Source: Neckera pumila (taxonomy: Eukaryota > Streptophyta > Bryopsida > Hypnales > Neckeraceae). Taken from it: a DNA stretch of 64,000 bases. The stretch covers positions 22,318,545 through 22,382,544 of the forward strand of contig OZ018411.1 in the NCBI GenBank assembly GCA_963969595.1, given 5' to 3'. The translations under genes and the position numbers were made by a program. A model generated the notes under the pieces. That model was not told the origin of the DNA and searched no databases. It saw nothing but the letters and a program-made list of their open reading frames with translations. Shown here piece after piece: positions 46,068 through 58,272 of the stretch (its first letter is position 1; every line of letters starts with the position of its first letter).

Positions 46068-46701
46068 ATTTTGTGTTTTCAAGTGAAAGACAACTCTATA
46101 TATACACATGGGGTGGTAGGAAGTAGAACAACTCATGTGGGATAAATAAATTCGAATTTGTAGTTTCTCAAGCACTCATAGTTAAGTCAAGAACAAAGAA
46201 TTTGTTAAAAGTAGAATTTCAGACCTCATTTAGGCATAGTAAAATAACTTTTTCTCAAAAAACGTTGAACTAAAAAAAATTGGTGAATGAAGATAAGTTT
46301 CACCTCCAAAAATTTGTTTGGCATTTTGAATCTCCATTCAAAAGTTATAGACAAATTTGAGAGGGTTGGAATGGACATTTTCTTTAACATTTTTAAAAAT
46401 CCTCTCTGAAATTTGTCCATAATTTTTGATTGGAGATTCAAAATGCCTAACAAATTTTTGGAGGTGAAACTTATCTTCATTCACCAACTTTTTTTAGTTC
46501 AAAGTTTTTTTAGAAGAGTTCTTTTACTATACCTAAATGAGGTCTGAAATTCTACTTTTAACACAATTCTTTATTTTTGCCTTAACTATGAGTGCTTGAG
46601 AAACTCCAAATTCAAATTTATTTATCCCACATGGGTTGTTCTACCTCCTACCATCCCATATGTATATATAGAGTTGTCTTTTCACTTGAAAATACAAAAC
46701 T
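46068..46701. mobile_element. Foldback element with about 300-bp arms
   Basis: The left arm 46068-46364 and right arm 46401-46701 are near-perfect reverse complements over their whole length. Examples are CATTTAGGCATAGTAAAA against TTTTACTATACCTAAATG, and GATAAGTTTCACCTCC against GGAGGTGAAACTTATC. The spacer is 36 nt. No coding frame is supported. Confidence 0.9.
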
Positions 46702-46921
46702 TGAACGACAATCTCATCAAAGTGATGTAATTCAAGCGTTGAGATAATTGATCTCTATAAATTAATTGCCATTTTGAATAAGTTTGCTATTTTATTTATA
46801 GTTTTATTTCAAAGTACTTAATTTGCCATTAACCCCAATGTGCAGTTGCGATCTTGTAATTGACTCAAGCACCTTGCTGAGTTCTGACAAGTTTCACCAA
46901 GTGCCCTTATAGTTACTGATT

Positions 46922-46984
46922 TGGTGTAGAATATACCACAACATTTCATCCCTCGAATGAAATGATGTCGTATATTCCACATCA
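46922..46984. repeat. Short hairpin related to the 28-kb element ends
   Basis: TGGTGTAGAATATACCACAA and further bases pair imperfectly with sequence ending ATATTCCACATCA across a 6-nt loop. It is followed by CATTCCATCCGGGGAAGGCA, which resembles the start of the 1-kb repeat at 28174 (CCAGAGCCCCAGGCAAGGCA). Confidence 0.5.
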
Positions 46985-47054
46985 TTCCATCCGGGGAAGG
47001 CAGTCGCAGTGACTGTTACTGAATGTTATGAAGCAATCCTTTCTTTTGGTTTTT

Positions 47055-47290
47055 GAAAAAGTGCCAAGATGGCAATCACTTAAAATTTGGTGAAGCATTC
47101 TATTTCTTTGTACATCCATCTTTTGTATCATAAAACACTTTTCAATCAAATTCATACACTTTTTCATCCAAATTTGATAACTTCATCCATATTTTAAATT
47201 GGATCGAAACTTTTCTGGCAAAAAAATACTTCTTTTTTCTGGCGAAGATTTTCACTATGAAATAGTGCTTTATGGCTCCATTTCGCCCCC
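47055..47290 (+). repeat. Dispersed repeat R, copy 1
   Basis: AGTGCCAAGATGGCAATCAC, AAACACTTTTCAATCA and ACTTTTTCATCCAAATTTG recur in order at 54580-54795. No coding frame is supported. Confidence 0.7.
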
Positions 47291-47406
47291 CCACCACAAA
47301 AAAAAGGGATGTTATGAAGTGCCTTGACAAAATTCTCAATGACATTTCACATGGATTACATGGATCCCTCCCTCCAAATGACTTCTATTTACCGCAACCC
47401 TCACTG

Positions 47407-47424
47407 CAGTACTGTACAGTACTG
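47407..47424. repeat. Perfect 18-bp palindrome
   Basis: CAGTACTGTACAGTACTG equals its own reverse complement. A related GAGTACTGTACAGTA occurs at about 48267. Confidence 0.9.
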
Positions 47425-47799
47425 ATTCCCGAAAGCCAGGCTCTGAAAAGTGGGAATTTGGAATTTTCCTCAAAACATTTGGCCCCTGCGTAAAGAAGAT
47501 TCCGTAGCAATTAAAGCTGGAGATTGATTGTGAATCCATTATTATTCAATAGTAAGGGACAAAAGCATACTTTTTAAGACCATCAATGATGAATGTAAGC
47601 TAGTTGTACGTGGGAAAGTTCTGCATATTGATACTGTAGGTGAGGGATCCAACTTTCGTTCACATCTTCTGCAGTTCTGCACTTCTGCTGCGAAGATTGA
47701 TGCACCCAAATACAAGAGATGTACCGAGATTCATGTGCCTTGTGCAGTCGAAAGCTGGTGCATGATACGCAAGGCTGCCACTAATAAGAGCATCACCAC

Positions 47800-48140
47800 C
47801 CGGCTTGCAAAATGCAAGCCAGGTTGCAAGCCTGGCAGTCCATTTTGCAAGCCGGGGAAGAAGGGTCGCCCCATCCGTGGCCTCTTAAGAGGCCATCGCC
47901 ATCCAATGAGTTACGTCCACATTCACGGATCATGTCCTTGCTTTTTGGGAAAGTGGAAAAGTGTTTGTCTCATGCGGTTTGCAAGCCGGTTTGCAAGCCA
48001 CCTTTGGCTTGCAAAAGAGCCCGGTTTTGCAAGCCACCGGCGGCTTTTGGCTTGGCCTCTTAACAAGTTCATCCATTATGCAAGACGGGTGGGGCAATTT
48101 TACAAGCCTCTTTTAACAAGTCATTTAATATGCAAGATGG
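47800..48140. repeat. Cluster of GGCTTGCAA / TTGCAAGCC words
   Basis: About ten occurrences of TTGCAAGCC or its reverse complement fall within 340 bp, several as inverted pairs (e.g. GGCTTGCAAAATGCAAGCC at about 47803-47821). The overlapping Cys/Lys/Pro-rich frames are by-products of this repeat. Confidence 0.8.
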
Positions 48141-48291
48141 GTGGGGATGCTCTAATAAGATAATGAATCAACAAGCTGCTATGCCAGCTGCTGTTACCTT
48201 TTATACAGTCAGCCTTTTTATGTGTTAAAAATTTCGAAGTAATATAGTAGAACTCAATCACCATGGAGTACTGTACAGTATAGTAGGGGTA

Positions 48292-48381
48292 GTCACACCT
48301 TCTCGCTTCCTTGAAGGTTGAGAGGATGTGGAGAAGAAAGTGGAGTCAATGAAAGCCCATTTTCCATAAAGAAGGTGTGAC
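48292..48381. repeat. 11-bp inverted repeat with a repeated CCTTCTCGCTTCC
   Basis: GTCACACCTTC (48292-48302) pairs with GAAGGTGTGAC (48371-48381). The word CCTTCTCGCTTCCT follows or precedes each arm in direct orientation. Confidence 0.65.
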
Positions 48382-48817
48382 ACCCCTTCTCGCTTCCTGT
48401 GGAGGACGAGACTGAAGAACTTACTTGATGTGTCACTTTTCACTAGTTACGCAGACCCGCAAGAGACAATGAGAAGTTGGTAACATCAACGGCGGTGAAA
48501 TCTCCAACGAAGGGATGAAAATCCTAAAAGCAAGCGTTAGAAAACCTTCATGTAAACTTCTTCACGTCCGTTCCCCAGTCCGTTCTTGTCCTGCAGAGGA
48601 AGAGAACGACCCTTCTCAACCTTCATGGAAAGGAGCTGGCGCAAGCCACGTTGAGCCAACTGCTAAGCTCTACGTCCCTCTTCTCAACCTTCACAAAATG
48701 GGATGAAAGAGCCATGACTACCCTTAGTAAATTAGAGAGGTTGTTGCTTTAGAAAGGGAATGCAGCATTAACCTTTAAAGGCTACTAGTGTGCCCTGTGT
48801 CATTCCCACAGTCAAAA

Positions 48818-49105
48818 TCATAGTAAAAATAATTTTCTAATTTTCTAATTTATAATAAAAACTTTAAAACTCAATATCTTTTTCACTGTCATTCCAAACG
48901 CCACAAAACAAAGCTCGTCCACTCTTCCTCGCCAAGAGCTTTCCAACGATACCAAGAAAGCGACCAAAATCAAAGTAAAAGTAATTTCTAATTTTTTGAT
49001 CCATATATACTTTGAAATTCAATAACTTCCGCAGCATAGGTCCAAACACCACAAAACCAAGCCCGTGCACCCCTCCTTGCCAAGCCCTTTCCAACAGTGC
49101 CAAAC
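48818..49105 (+). repeat. Diverged tandem duplication, about 145 bp unit
   Basis: AATTTTCTAATTT, ACTTTGAAATTCAATA (and variants), CCAAACRCCACAAAAC and GCCAAGMSCTTTCCAAC occur in order in both halves. Confidence 0.7.
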
Positions 49106-50727
49106 ATGCGTCTAGAGGACGCACAATTCGGAAAATCTCAACTTAACAAACAAAACAAAACAAATAGCCTCTCTTAAGGTATTGATTCCAGGCTTGAGGG
49201 GTCGAGATGCTGTCCAGAGAATAACGGGAATTGTAGGAACTTGCATCAATAAGTCTTTTTGAAAATTGTTTCATTTTTCTCTCATCCAAGGAGGCATGGA
49301 ATGAGAAATTGCTTCATTATAATTGTGATCACTACAAGTAGCGATCTTCATTGTCTAGTGCGGAGGAGGATGCACTCCTTTCCCGACGTTGCTTGAGGGA
49401 GAGCAATTGTCCAGCTTCCTTCCCTGTCTAGTTCTATAGCTTGCCAGAAAATCTGCAGCTCCTTGTTGCCTGCTACAAAATCATTGAGGAACTAAAATGC
49501 CCTTTAAGAATTAATGATGTTTGAAGATTGTTATAGTGGATTGCAATTTTGTGGTATTTTTGGATTGAAGTTATGTTCACCCGAGTGACATTTGGTTTCC
49601 AAATTTCAATGAAAGTTTTTTTTTTTTCTTTTACTTATTTTGTACATCTTCAATGCGTCTAGGCCAAGATTGAAGGAATAATATCACTTTAGAGAGGTTA
49701 TTGGCTTATATAAGTTTGTATATTTCTATTGTAACAATCTTCAGATAGTAAATAGCATGCTTTCAACTCCACTAAGATTCTAAGAATGAAGAAATATCCC
49801 TTTCCAAGGTATATGAGAGGGGCTTTGCATATATAGTAAGGATTGACTTCCATGTGAAATTGGTGTCGGTAAAGCCCACCAATCAATGGTGGAATGGATG
49901 TCTGTTTCCCGGTCCGTTTTTTATGGGATCTCCATTCCACTATTGTTAGGTGACTAAACTTCACTATACTGAAGAGGTCTAGAAAGTGACCATTTACCAG
50001 CTAAAGGGAAATTGGACATGGTAGACACACTGAAATAATTTCCAGTGAAAGAAAGATGAAATGATGTCGTGAATGCAAAAAGTTTCATACTTCTAGGACT
50101 AGTGTATTAGAATTCATAGTTGTCGCAAAATTACATGGGTGAGTTCAGTGAATGAACTATGATGTATCTAAAGCAAGACCTGGTTGTATTTATATGGCAA
50201 GCACATAAGTCTACATATTGCCCCAAGCACATCCATTTGGATTTTGCACACATGGCTTACAAGATTTATTGCTTTTATTTTATTTATGATTTATCTTGTT
50301 TGCTAACGTGGTCATTTGTTTTTCATCCATATGCAGTCCAAATATTGCCTATTGCTACTCCCCATTCTGTCTGAACATAATATGGAGGCAAGTTATGGAC
50401 CTTCCCCTATCAATTTTTCAACTAGAAATAATTATATATGTACCTTTTTAGTAGGAGCAATTTGAAGAGCCTAATTAGTTTTAGGACCTTCTACCTTAGT
50501 TAGTGGCCACTCACCACATAGACACTACACATATCTATGAATTTAGCACAAAAATTTATCATTGTGTCAACCTGCTTTCAAAGAGGTCAAAAGTGCCCTT
50601 CACAAAGGAATTAAGAATGAAATATTGAGCTTCTACATCCTCTTTGGGAAAGTGGCATGTGACTATAGTTTTGAAGGGCTTATGGAAGGTTCTACTTTCA
50701 GTGCCAAGAAAACTCCTCAAACACGTG
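49106..50727. other. Intergenic, no gene recognised
   Basis: AT-rich sequence of about 1.6 kb. Short frames (49698-49964 minus, 50159-50374 plus) lack support. Confidence 0.5.
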
Positions 50728-50827
50728 CTGTGTAAAAATTTCAAAGGAAAAAAAAAAAAATTCCTTTTATAGTCAACTGCCCAAAATCGCTATATTGTCA
50801 AAAAAACGCAATTTGGTCCTTTAGGGT
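50728..50827 (+). mobile_element. TTAA element A5, truncated to one end
   Basis: Only the last 100 bp of the A1-type element is present (AACTGCCCAAAATCGCTAT, CGCAATTTGGTCCTTTAGGG), followed by TTAA at 50828-50831. No left end is visible upstream. Confidence 0.65.
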
Positions 50828-50831
50828 TTAA

Positions 50832-52909
50832 CAAAAGAGTTGCAAAAAAATAAAAATTGAAGAGTTTGAATAGCCTATTTATTGTTGCTAACATCCAATA
50901 GATCTAATGGGATTCTAAGATCATACTTAATATGTAGTTTGTACTTTGAATTGTTCTCCAACTAAGCGAATTGTCACCTTCTATTTATGTATACATTAGA
51001 TTTTTTGATTTTGCACAGAATTTTGCAACAAGAATATTGTACAAAGAATGGGAACTGTCTAAGCAAGTATAATATACAATTTTAAAAACACAATGTTTTC
51101 AAGTCAATATACTCAATATTCAATAAAATCATAGAAGGTCAATATACTTGTCTTGATTAGCATTTATATGCATCAACTTGGATTGGACTATTTGGCAAAT
51201 CATTCCTAGATTTAATTAAAAAATGAATTTGCTTAATGAGAAATTGTCACCTAAAGCAATAAAACTGATCCTATTATCAAAGTAATTATCATACTACTAA
51301 AATCACAACGACCTCTATAATATCACAATTCAATTTTGAATAATATTATAGCTTTTGTAATAGCCATAGGATACTTTCTACTATATATTATGTATTCTTT
51401 TTGTAAAATATTTGAAAAGCAAATGGATACTTCTAAAAAAAATTCAAAGAAACTTCTCAGACAACAAAACTATAGATAAATTCCATGTCTTTTTAAAATT
51501 TGATATTAAAGAATAAGAAAGCACCAGGCCGCTAGCGTTGCTCTACATATTCAAATGTGAAGATTCTACTTACATTGTTCACTAGATTAATTTATTCTTA
51601 TTCCAATGTTTTCATCTTTGCAAAGGTTATTTTGTAAAAGTTATGATATAAAGATTTTCTTTAATTACTTTATATTGCATTATATAAAAAATTTCAAAGA
51701 ATATTGTATGAGGATGTCAATATTTTCGTTTAAAGATTATACACAGTTTGTTTATCTACATTCTATTGCATGAAAAATTGATGAAAGTAATATGTTTAAT
51801 ACGTAGCAAAACAAGCGCCAATCGCTACTTTGCTAGTCATACTACTAAAATCATAACTCCCTCTGTAATATGACAAATGCTACCATTAATAATAGGGGCT
51901 CATGCTTGCTATGCTACGCATTCATTGTATCACATATTATTAAAATTTTGATATATTTTAATAGAATGCATGATAATGATTTCAATAAGTCTTTGAAATA
52001 ACTAATTTTAATATTTTGTAAAAATATTTTCAATCATGCATACATAAAAATAATATTTTCACACAATGTTATATTACAGATGTAGAGTAGTAGTTTGCAA
52101 TCACCTCTGTAATATCACTTTTACAACTTTTATGATTTCAAAATTCTATTGCTACTACCAAATGATTTGAGAAATTTATTCAATTGAAGCAATTTTGGAT
52201 TTCACAACAATTAAGTTGTTCATGAAGTTTTTGAAATTTACAAGTTTTTCATTTCAATTCACCAAGTTTTTGGGTTGCCATTGTTTGTAACAATTGAGTC
52301 AACTTTTGAATGCATTACAATAAATGTGTATCTTTTACAATATTCACCATTGCATATATTTCATTCATCATTCAATAGATTTCTATTGTACATTTCAATA
52401 TATGCTTACTTATAAACAAAATTATACAAAGATTTTAGTAATTTTTATTTGAAGATTTATTGAAATTTTTGTTCTGCATTTTATCTAATACATAAAAATT
52501 ATAATAAAATTGTAATGATGAATGCATAGCATAGCAAGCGCCAACCGCTAGTTGAATCTAAAATTGCATAGACTAATTGGAGAAAGAAAAAGAAGAATTG
52601 ACTTAAAAGCCTAGAACCAATTCAACAAAGATTTGCCAATTGAAATGAGAAATCACCAACAACATTTATAAACTAATAAATGTAACAATTTCACCATAAC
52701 AATTGTTAAATTTGGAATTGCAAATACAATGAAAAGCATACATGTGTTAGCAAGGAAGGTGCCGCAATCTTGACAACTTCTTGTTTTTGTATCATTGTTT
52801 GGACATAGAGATGAGGCCGTAGCAAAGAAAAATTAGTGCAATAAGATGCAATTTGCAATGACAATCAAAGAAGAAGAGAAGCCAAGAAAGAGAAGTGAAG
52901 ATAATTTGC
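50832..52909. other. AT-rich DNA with diverged internal repeats
   Basis: No gene. A motif like AAGCGCCAATCGCTA recurs at about 51530, 51808 and 52534. The last two are embedded in similar AT-rich context about 725 bp apart, suggesting an old duplication. Confidence 0.4.
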
Positions 52910-53115
52910 ATTAGTTTAGTTCACTTTTGATATACAAAGTGAAAATAACTCAAAATGTTGTCATAAAGTGTACCTTTGATATACAAAGTCTTTGAAGATA
53001 ACTCAAAATGTTGTCATATGGTTTACCTTTTATATACAAAGTCTTTGAAGATAACTCAAAATTGCATTGTATCGTTCACATTTGATATACAAAGTGAAGG
53101 TAACTCAGAAGTTGT
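52910..53115 (+). repeat. Tandem array of about 60-bp units
   Basis: Four units contain TTTGATATACAAAGT (or TTTTATATACAAAGT), then GATAACTCAAAATGTTGTCA with small changes. Confidence 0.85.
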
Positions 53116-53843
53116 CAAAGTTGGTACCCCAAAGCTATTTTAAATTAATGGGTAGATTTAGATCTATTGTCTATGCTAAAAGTCTAAAAGTTGGTGTTAG
53201 ACCTATTTTTAATTAATTTTTATGCTAGGGCTAAAAGTGTCAAAGTCAATGTTATATAGAACTAATTTCATTTTAACCTAAAAGTATCTAAGTTGGTATT
53301 AAATTTGTCTTGTAATAAACTTTGAACATTTTTTGGACTTAGGATTTGAATTGGAGGTTCCAAGTGTTCAGATGGGGCAAGGGATTTGAAGAAAGGATTC
53401 ATGTGTCAATATGCCCGAACTTGTCCTGATGTTCCATTCAAGAAGATTACAAGCAATTCAAGACGAGTTGAATTGTTAAGAGAAGAAGTGTAAACAAGGT
53501 TGTAGATAAGATATGGACTTTGTATTAGACGAAGTTGATGGAAGGTCTTTCTCTAGAGGACTCAACCAACAAAGTAAATTTTTTAAATTTCATATATATT
53601 TTTGGTACAATTGAAAAGAAAATGAAATAATGTTTCAAAATTCCAAGTTTGGATGTATTCATGATATATTTTGAGCTTTACTAGCTACTTTCCTCTGATA
53701 CCCATCTTAAACTACACAAAATAGTGAAATTAGGTTGCCCCCATATTAATTCCTCGACGGTCCATACTATAGAAATATTCATTGCTTTTGTACAATGATG
53801 CATTCAATTCAAAGCCATGTATATAGCATAGATTCGTGCACCA

Positions 53844-54565
53844 GGGTGATTGCAAGAATGACCTGTCCTATTTTGTGTCACACCTTGCATGCTGATTTGT
53901 TTTTTGGGCATAACTTTTGCGTTCTAGATCCAAATGACTTGAGATTTATAGAGAAGGTGCTCATGACCATTATACATCTTGCCTATTTTTTTTGCAATTT
54001 TCAAAATTGTTAAACTATATAAAAACAGCCCCCGATTTCATGTCACACTTGACAACTTGGTGGTTTTTAGTACTACTTTGTACCCAAAAAAACCAATTTG
54101 GAATTGAAATTTTGAGAAAATGGTCTTCTAGTAGACTTCTAGCTCTCCAAAGAAGGGATTTTTAAAAAAGTTAATTTTGTGTAGTGAGGAAGTCTACAAA
54201 GTGAACTTCTTTTTGCTTGCATTTCAAAACACGTAAAACATTATTTTGGTGTTTTTTTTGGTGAATGACCATCTCCATAGGGTTGTTGCAAATGGCCAAT
54301 TTTGATTTTGTGTATTTATTTATTTTTACTATTTTTCCCTAATTAAAACATGAAGGTATGTATTTTCTTGTAACTTAGCACTTTTTTAGTTATCCTACTT
54401 AGAGAATTTTCCTATGAAATTCCTTCCTCAGGAACCTTTGTCTTAAAGGTGTATACATTAGTCATATTTTTTGAATTTTTTAAAAATTAGTTTTCTAATT
54501 TTAAAGTATTCCCAAAAAAATCAGCCAAACGCAACGAAATTGACAGGTGTTTCTTGCCATCACCC
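53844..54565 (+). mobile_element. Family C element, complete copy (722 bp)
   Basis: The left end GGGTGATTGCAAGAATGACC and the reverse complement of the right end, GGGTGATGGCAAGAAACACC, form inverted termini of about 22 bp. It is uninterrupted where the related copy at 58273-59850 contains element A8. The frame at 54471-54878 runs out of it and is not gene-like. Confidence 0.75.
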
Positions 54566-54579
54566 ATTTGTACTTTCTG

Positions 54580-54795
54580 AGGAAGTGCCAAGATGGCAAT
54601 CACTTAAATTTTGTAAAACATTGTATTTCTATAATCATCCATCTTTTGGACCCAAAAACACTTTTCAATCATATTTATGCACTTTTTCATCCAAATTTGG
54701 CAACTTCATCCACATTTCTAATAGAAATATAAAATTTATGGCAAAAAAAGTAGAAGTTTATTTTGGAATGATGCAATTTGGTCCCACGGTGCCAA
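54580..54795 (+). repeat. Dispersed repeat R, copy 2
   Basis: Direct-orientation match to 47055-47290, beginning AGTGCCAAGATGGCAATCAC and ending in a GCCAAAAAAAGG-type tract. Confidence 0.7.
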
Positions 54796-54799
54796 AAAA

Positions 54800-55394
54800 A
54801 GGGTTGCATGCCATGGGGCCAACCTTTGATTTCATGAGCCAGGATTCATTGACTTGTTTGGAATCTCAGTTCATCTAGCAATACAGAGCAAAAAAATTGG
54901 GAGTGTTTTGGAGAAGGGAGAGTGCTTTTGGAGAGGAAGCAAAGTCTTACATCTGATGTTGCCGGAATAAGGTAACCAGCTTATAACAAACATAATGAAT
55001 ATTTTTGCCTTGTTGTCATTGTTGAAATTTTGAAAAAAATCCCACACAAAAGAGTTAATTGTAAAGTGTGTGCAATGCGGGACTAGGAGCCAGAGTTTGG
55101 GAAAAACACAGGACCAAACTTGCCGGAGCACCAAAATCAGGTCTTATGGAATTTGGTGTTGTGTTTTTTTTGTACTACTCTTAATTAAATCTTCCTCTAA
55201 AACCCAGCTACAAACACAGGATTAACTTTACAATTAATTCTAAAGACAAATGTGAGAAATAGGGAGAGAGATTGAAATTTAATTTTTTTGACAAAGTATG
55301 AATTTGTTATTAATTTTTGTAGCGTGTTATCCAATGGGCCCAAATGAATCTCTAGACTTCTCCAAACCAACAAAATGTAACCACATTGGTCATC
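54800..55394. other. Intergenic, nothing recognised
   Basis: AT-rich DNA between repeat R and element A6. The minus-strand frame at 54871-55134 has no support. Confidence 0.45.
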
Positions 55395-55398
55395 TTAA

Positions 55399-56316
55399 CC
55401 TCTAATGGCCCAAGGCCCATTTTCCATTAAAAAACACTCAAAACTGCCATTTCTATAGCAAAGAGCAAAAAATTTAATATGCTTTTTGCATATTTAACCA
55501 TAGGATCTTGTACTACACTAGTGTAAAAATGTGTGGAAGAAATTTTAGAAACTTTGACTATGTAGATTGCAAGATATTTGCATTTAAAGTGGAGGAATCA
55601 AGTTTTTTTGCACCTTGTTCGACTACATTTTTTGGCTTTGAACCTTTTTAATTAAAAAAATTTGCTCTAATGAATTTGAATTTCTAATTTTATATGATGA
55701 AGAACTAAGTTGAGAATCTAGGAAAAAAAAACTAAAAAAAAAAACACTTAGTTTTCACTCATTAAAAATTTGTTAAGTAGAAGTAGGTTCAAGATTGAAG
55801 GAAAAATGAAATCATTAATAGCTCTAAGATAGGATTGAAATATACTAATCTCAATGGTGAGATTTTTCTAGCAAGAAATCTTAATCTTGTGCAACTTTTT
55901 TTTTTTAAATTGTCAAAATTGAATTCAGAAATGAATCCTACAAGTTATTTTTTAACAAAGATGCTCTAATTGCCCGAAAAATAAGATTGTCCATAACTTT
56001 TGCATAACAAATCCAAATGGAATGAATCAAAGCTTCCCATGTAGATGAAAATAAAATCTATATGAAAAAAACTTAAGAAAAAAACAATTTAAAGTTTTTG
56101 TGAGGTTTTTTTCCTGCCCGCCAAACTAAAATTTGGAGTTTTTTTGCTGTAACTTTTGCTATTGAGCACCAATGGAAATAAAAATTACATTTTTGGAAAG
56201 CTAATGTGATTCTCTATTTCCACAAAAAAATTCAAAAAATTACAACAAATATTGAGACTGTAGGAGCCTGCCCAAAATCCATTTTGTCCCCCGAGGGGAC
56301 AATGGGCCTTTAGGGG
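55399..56316 (+). mobile_element. TTAA element A6 (918 bp)
   Basis: Starts CCTCTAATGGCCCAAGGCCC and ends GGGCCTTTAGGGG, with TTAA at 55395-55398 and 56317-56320. Interior as in A2 and A7 (GTTAAGTAGAAGTAGG, TTTTTCTAGCAAG). Confidence 0.75.
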
Positions 56317-56320
56317 TTAA

Positions 56321-57245
56321 TCACCTAAAGCCGTCATAGTATTTCCTAACATGGCCACGACATAGAGGCCTAAAAAAATCACTTCCTATGATGAATTTAT
56401 ATTCAAAAGGTGGAAGTTCCTATTGGAGTCACTAATCACTCCATTGACATAATCCAAGACATTAATTGTTGCCACTAACTCAACGTAATGTAGCCCAAAT
56501 TTCATTTATTGAAAAAAGTCTATCTTGGGTTGATGGAAGACTTTGATGGGTCATAACCCTAGATATATGGGATGAGTCATTTGTCTGTCATGGACTAATT
56601 TACCTTATAAGCGGCAGGCGAAAGAAAGATGTTCGCAAGAGTCTAGTGGCCAGAGGCTATTTTCAAAAACCTCAGCTCATTTTGTCCATCAAAATTGTTG
56701 GGGTGGATCTCAGCTTTCTTCTAGACCCAGAATACCACGCTCTGACCTTGCCCAAGAAACAAAATGCAAATGCTCTTAACCTTAAAAGACAGCCCAAATC
56801 CTATGGGCTTGGTTTTATAATAATCTTTACTATAGTATCTTTAATACTTAACTACAATACTAGCTTCTAAATAAATCCTTTTTATCTTCAAGAGATGCAT
56901 CTATCATGCTAAGTTTAGGTTCCAAACGACGATTTGAATTGGATTCTTGCAATGGAAAATTTGTTAGAATTTTTGAATGGTAGCTTTGTCTATTGCCTTG
57001 AGGAATGAAAATGTTTATCATTGATTGACTTTTTGAACAAGCTTCATCATGTCTATGTCATAAAGAGTCTGAAATCCAATTTGGGGCAATCTCTTCAGGA
57101 CCCAAACTATCCTTTAAGAATTAAGAAATTTGTATTCATTCATTCTTCACAAAAAAGAACAAATTGGTGAAATGAAAGTAAAGTCTTGTTATGGGAAATA
57201 ATATGAAAAATATCATGACAAGACTCAAGAGTAACGAGAACCCAA
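56321..57245. other. Spacer between TTAA elements, no gene recognised
   Basis: AT-rich. The frame at 56646-56870 is short and unsupported. Confidence 0.5.
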
Positions 57246-57249
57246 TTAA

Positions 57250-58152
57250 TCCCCTAAAGGCCCAAGGCTTTTTTTTTTGCCCAAAAACATTCAAAACTGC
57301 CATTTCTATGGCAAAGAGAAAAAAGACTGGAATTCTTTTTCCACATCTAACCATAGGATCTTACCTAACTAATATGAGAATGCGTGAAAAAAAATTCAGA
57401 ACTTTTAACCGCACGAATTGCAAGATATCTGTGTTTGAAGTTAAAAAAACAAGTTTTTCAGTACATTGTGGGATTAGATTATTTGACTTTGAACTTTCTT
57501 AACTTTAATTTTTTGTACTACAAAGTTTTGAGCTATAAATCTTTATGGTGGAGAATTGAGTTGAGGGTTAAGAGAAAAAAAAACTCAAAACAACTTAATT
57601 TTCATACTTTAAAAAATTGTTAAGTAGAAGTAGATACAAGATAGAAAGAAAATCTAAATTATTGATATCTCTAGAGTGGAATTAAAATGAACTAATCCCA
57701 AGGGTGAGATTGTCCTAGCAAAAAAACTAAACCTCTTGGAATTTTTTTTTGATAAATTGTAAAAATTGCATTCATAAATGAATCCTACAGGTTATTTTTT
57801 CAAAAAGATGCTCTAATTGCCCGAAAATTAAGATTGTTCGTAACTTTCTCATAACAAATCCAAATGGAATGAATCAAAGGTTTCAATGTAGATAGAAATA
57901 TAATCTATGAGATAAAATAAAATAACTGAAAATAATTGAAATTTTTGAAATTTGTTTATGCTACCTCTTCTTCCTTATTTTGAGCTTATTTGGTCATAAC
58001 TTTTGTTCCCGGGCACACATTGAAAAAAAATTATATTCCCATGAAGCTTATTTAGTTTTCTACAATTTCAAAAAATCAGGACAAAAATTCAGCCCGTAGG
58101 TACCTGCCCAAAATTCCATTTATCTCCCAAAGGGACAATGGACTTTTAAGGG
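57250..58152 (+). mobile_element. TTAA element A7 (903 bp)
   Basis: Starts TCCCCTAAAGGCCCAAGGC and ends CTTTTAAGGG, with TTAA at 57246-57249 and 58153-58156. Closely alignable with A2 (e.g. ACCATAGGATCTTAC, GATTGCAAGATATCTG in variant form). Confidence 0.75.
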
Positions 58153-58272
58153 TTAAAGTACACATATTCATTATGGATTCTTTTTCAATTGTGTCCTCTA
58201 TCTACACTAGTTCAAAATTTTAGCTCAAAAACTAAGAGAGGTCACAAGTGTAGAAAAGTCAAAGATGCAATT

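Noticed and set aside
46981..47010. Reverse complement resembling miR408 (ACTGCCTTCCCCGG), also near 11250 and 28190
   Set aside because: Matches are broken by gaps, no miRNA-type stem-loop with a star strand was seen, and the word is part of a dispersed repeat.
47735..48163. 142-codon frame rich in Cys, Lys and Pro
   Set aside because: It is a translation of the TTGCAAGCC repeat cluster (KCKPGCKPGSPFCKPG), with no upstream start context or homology.
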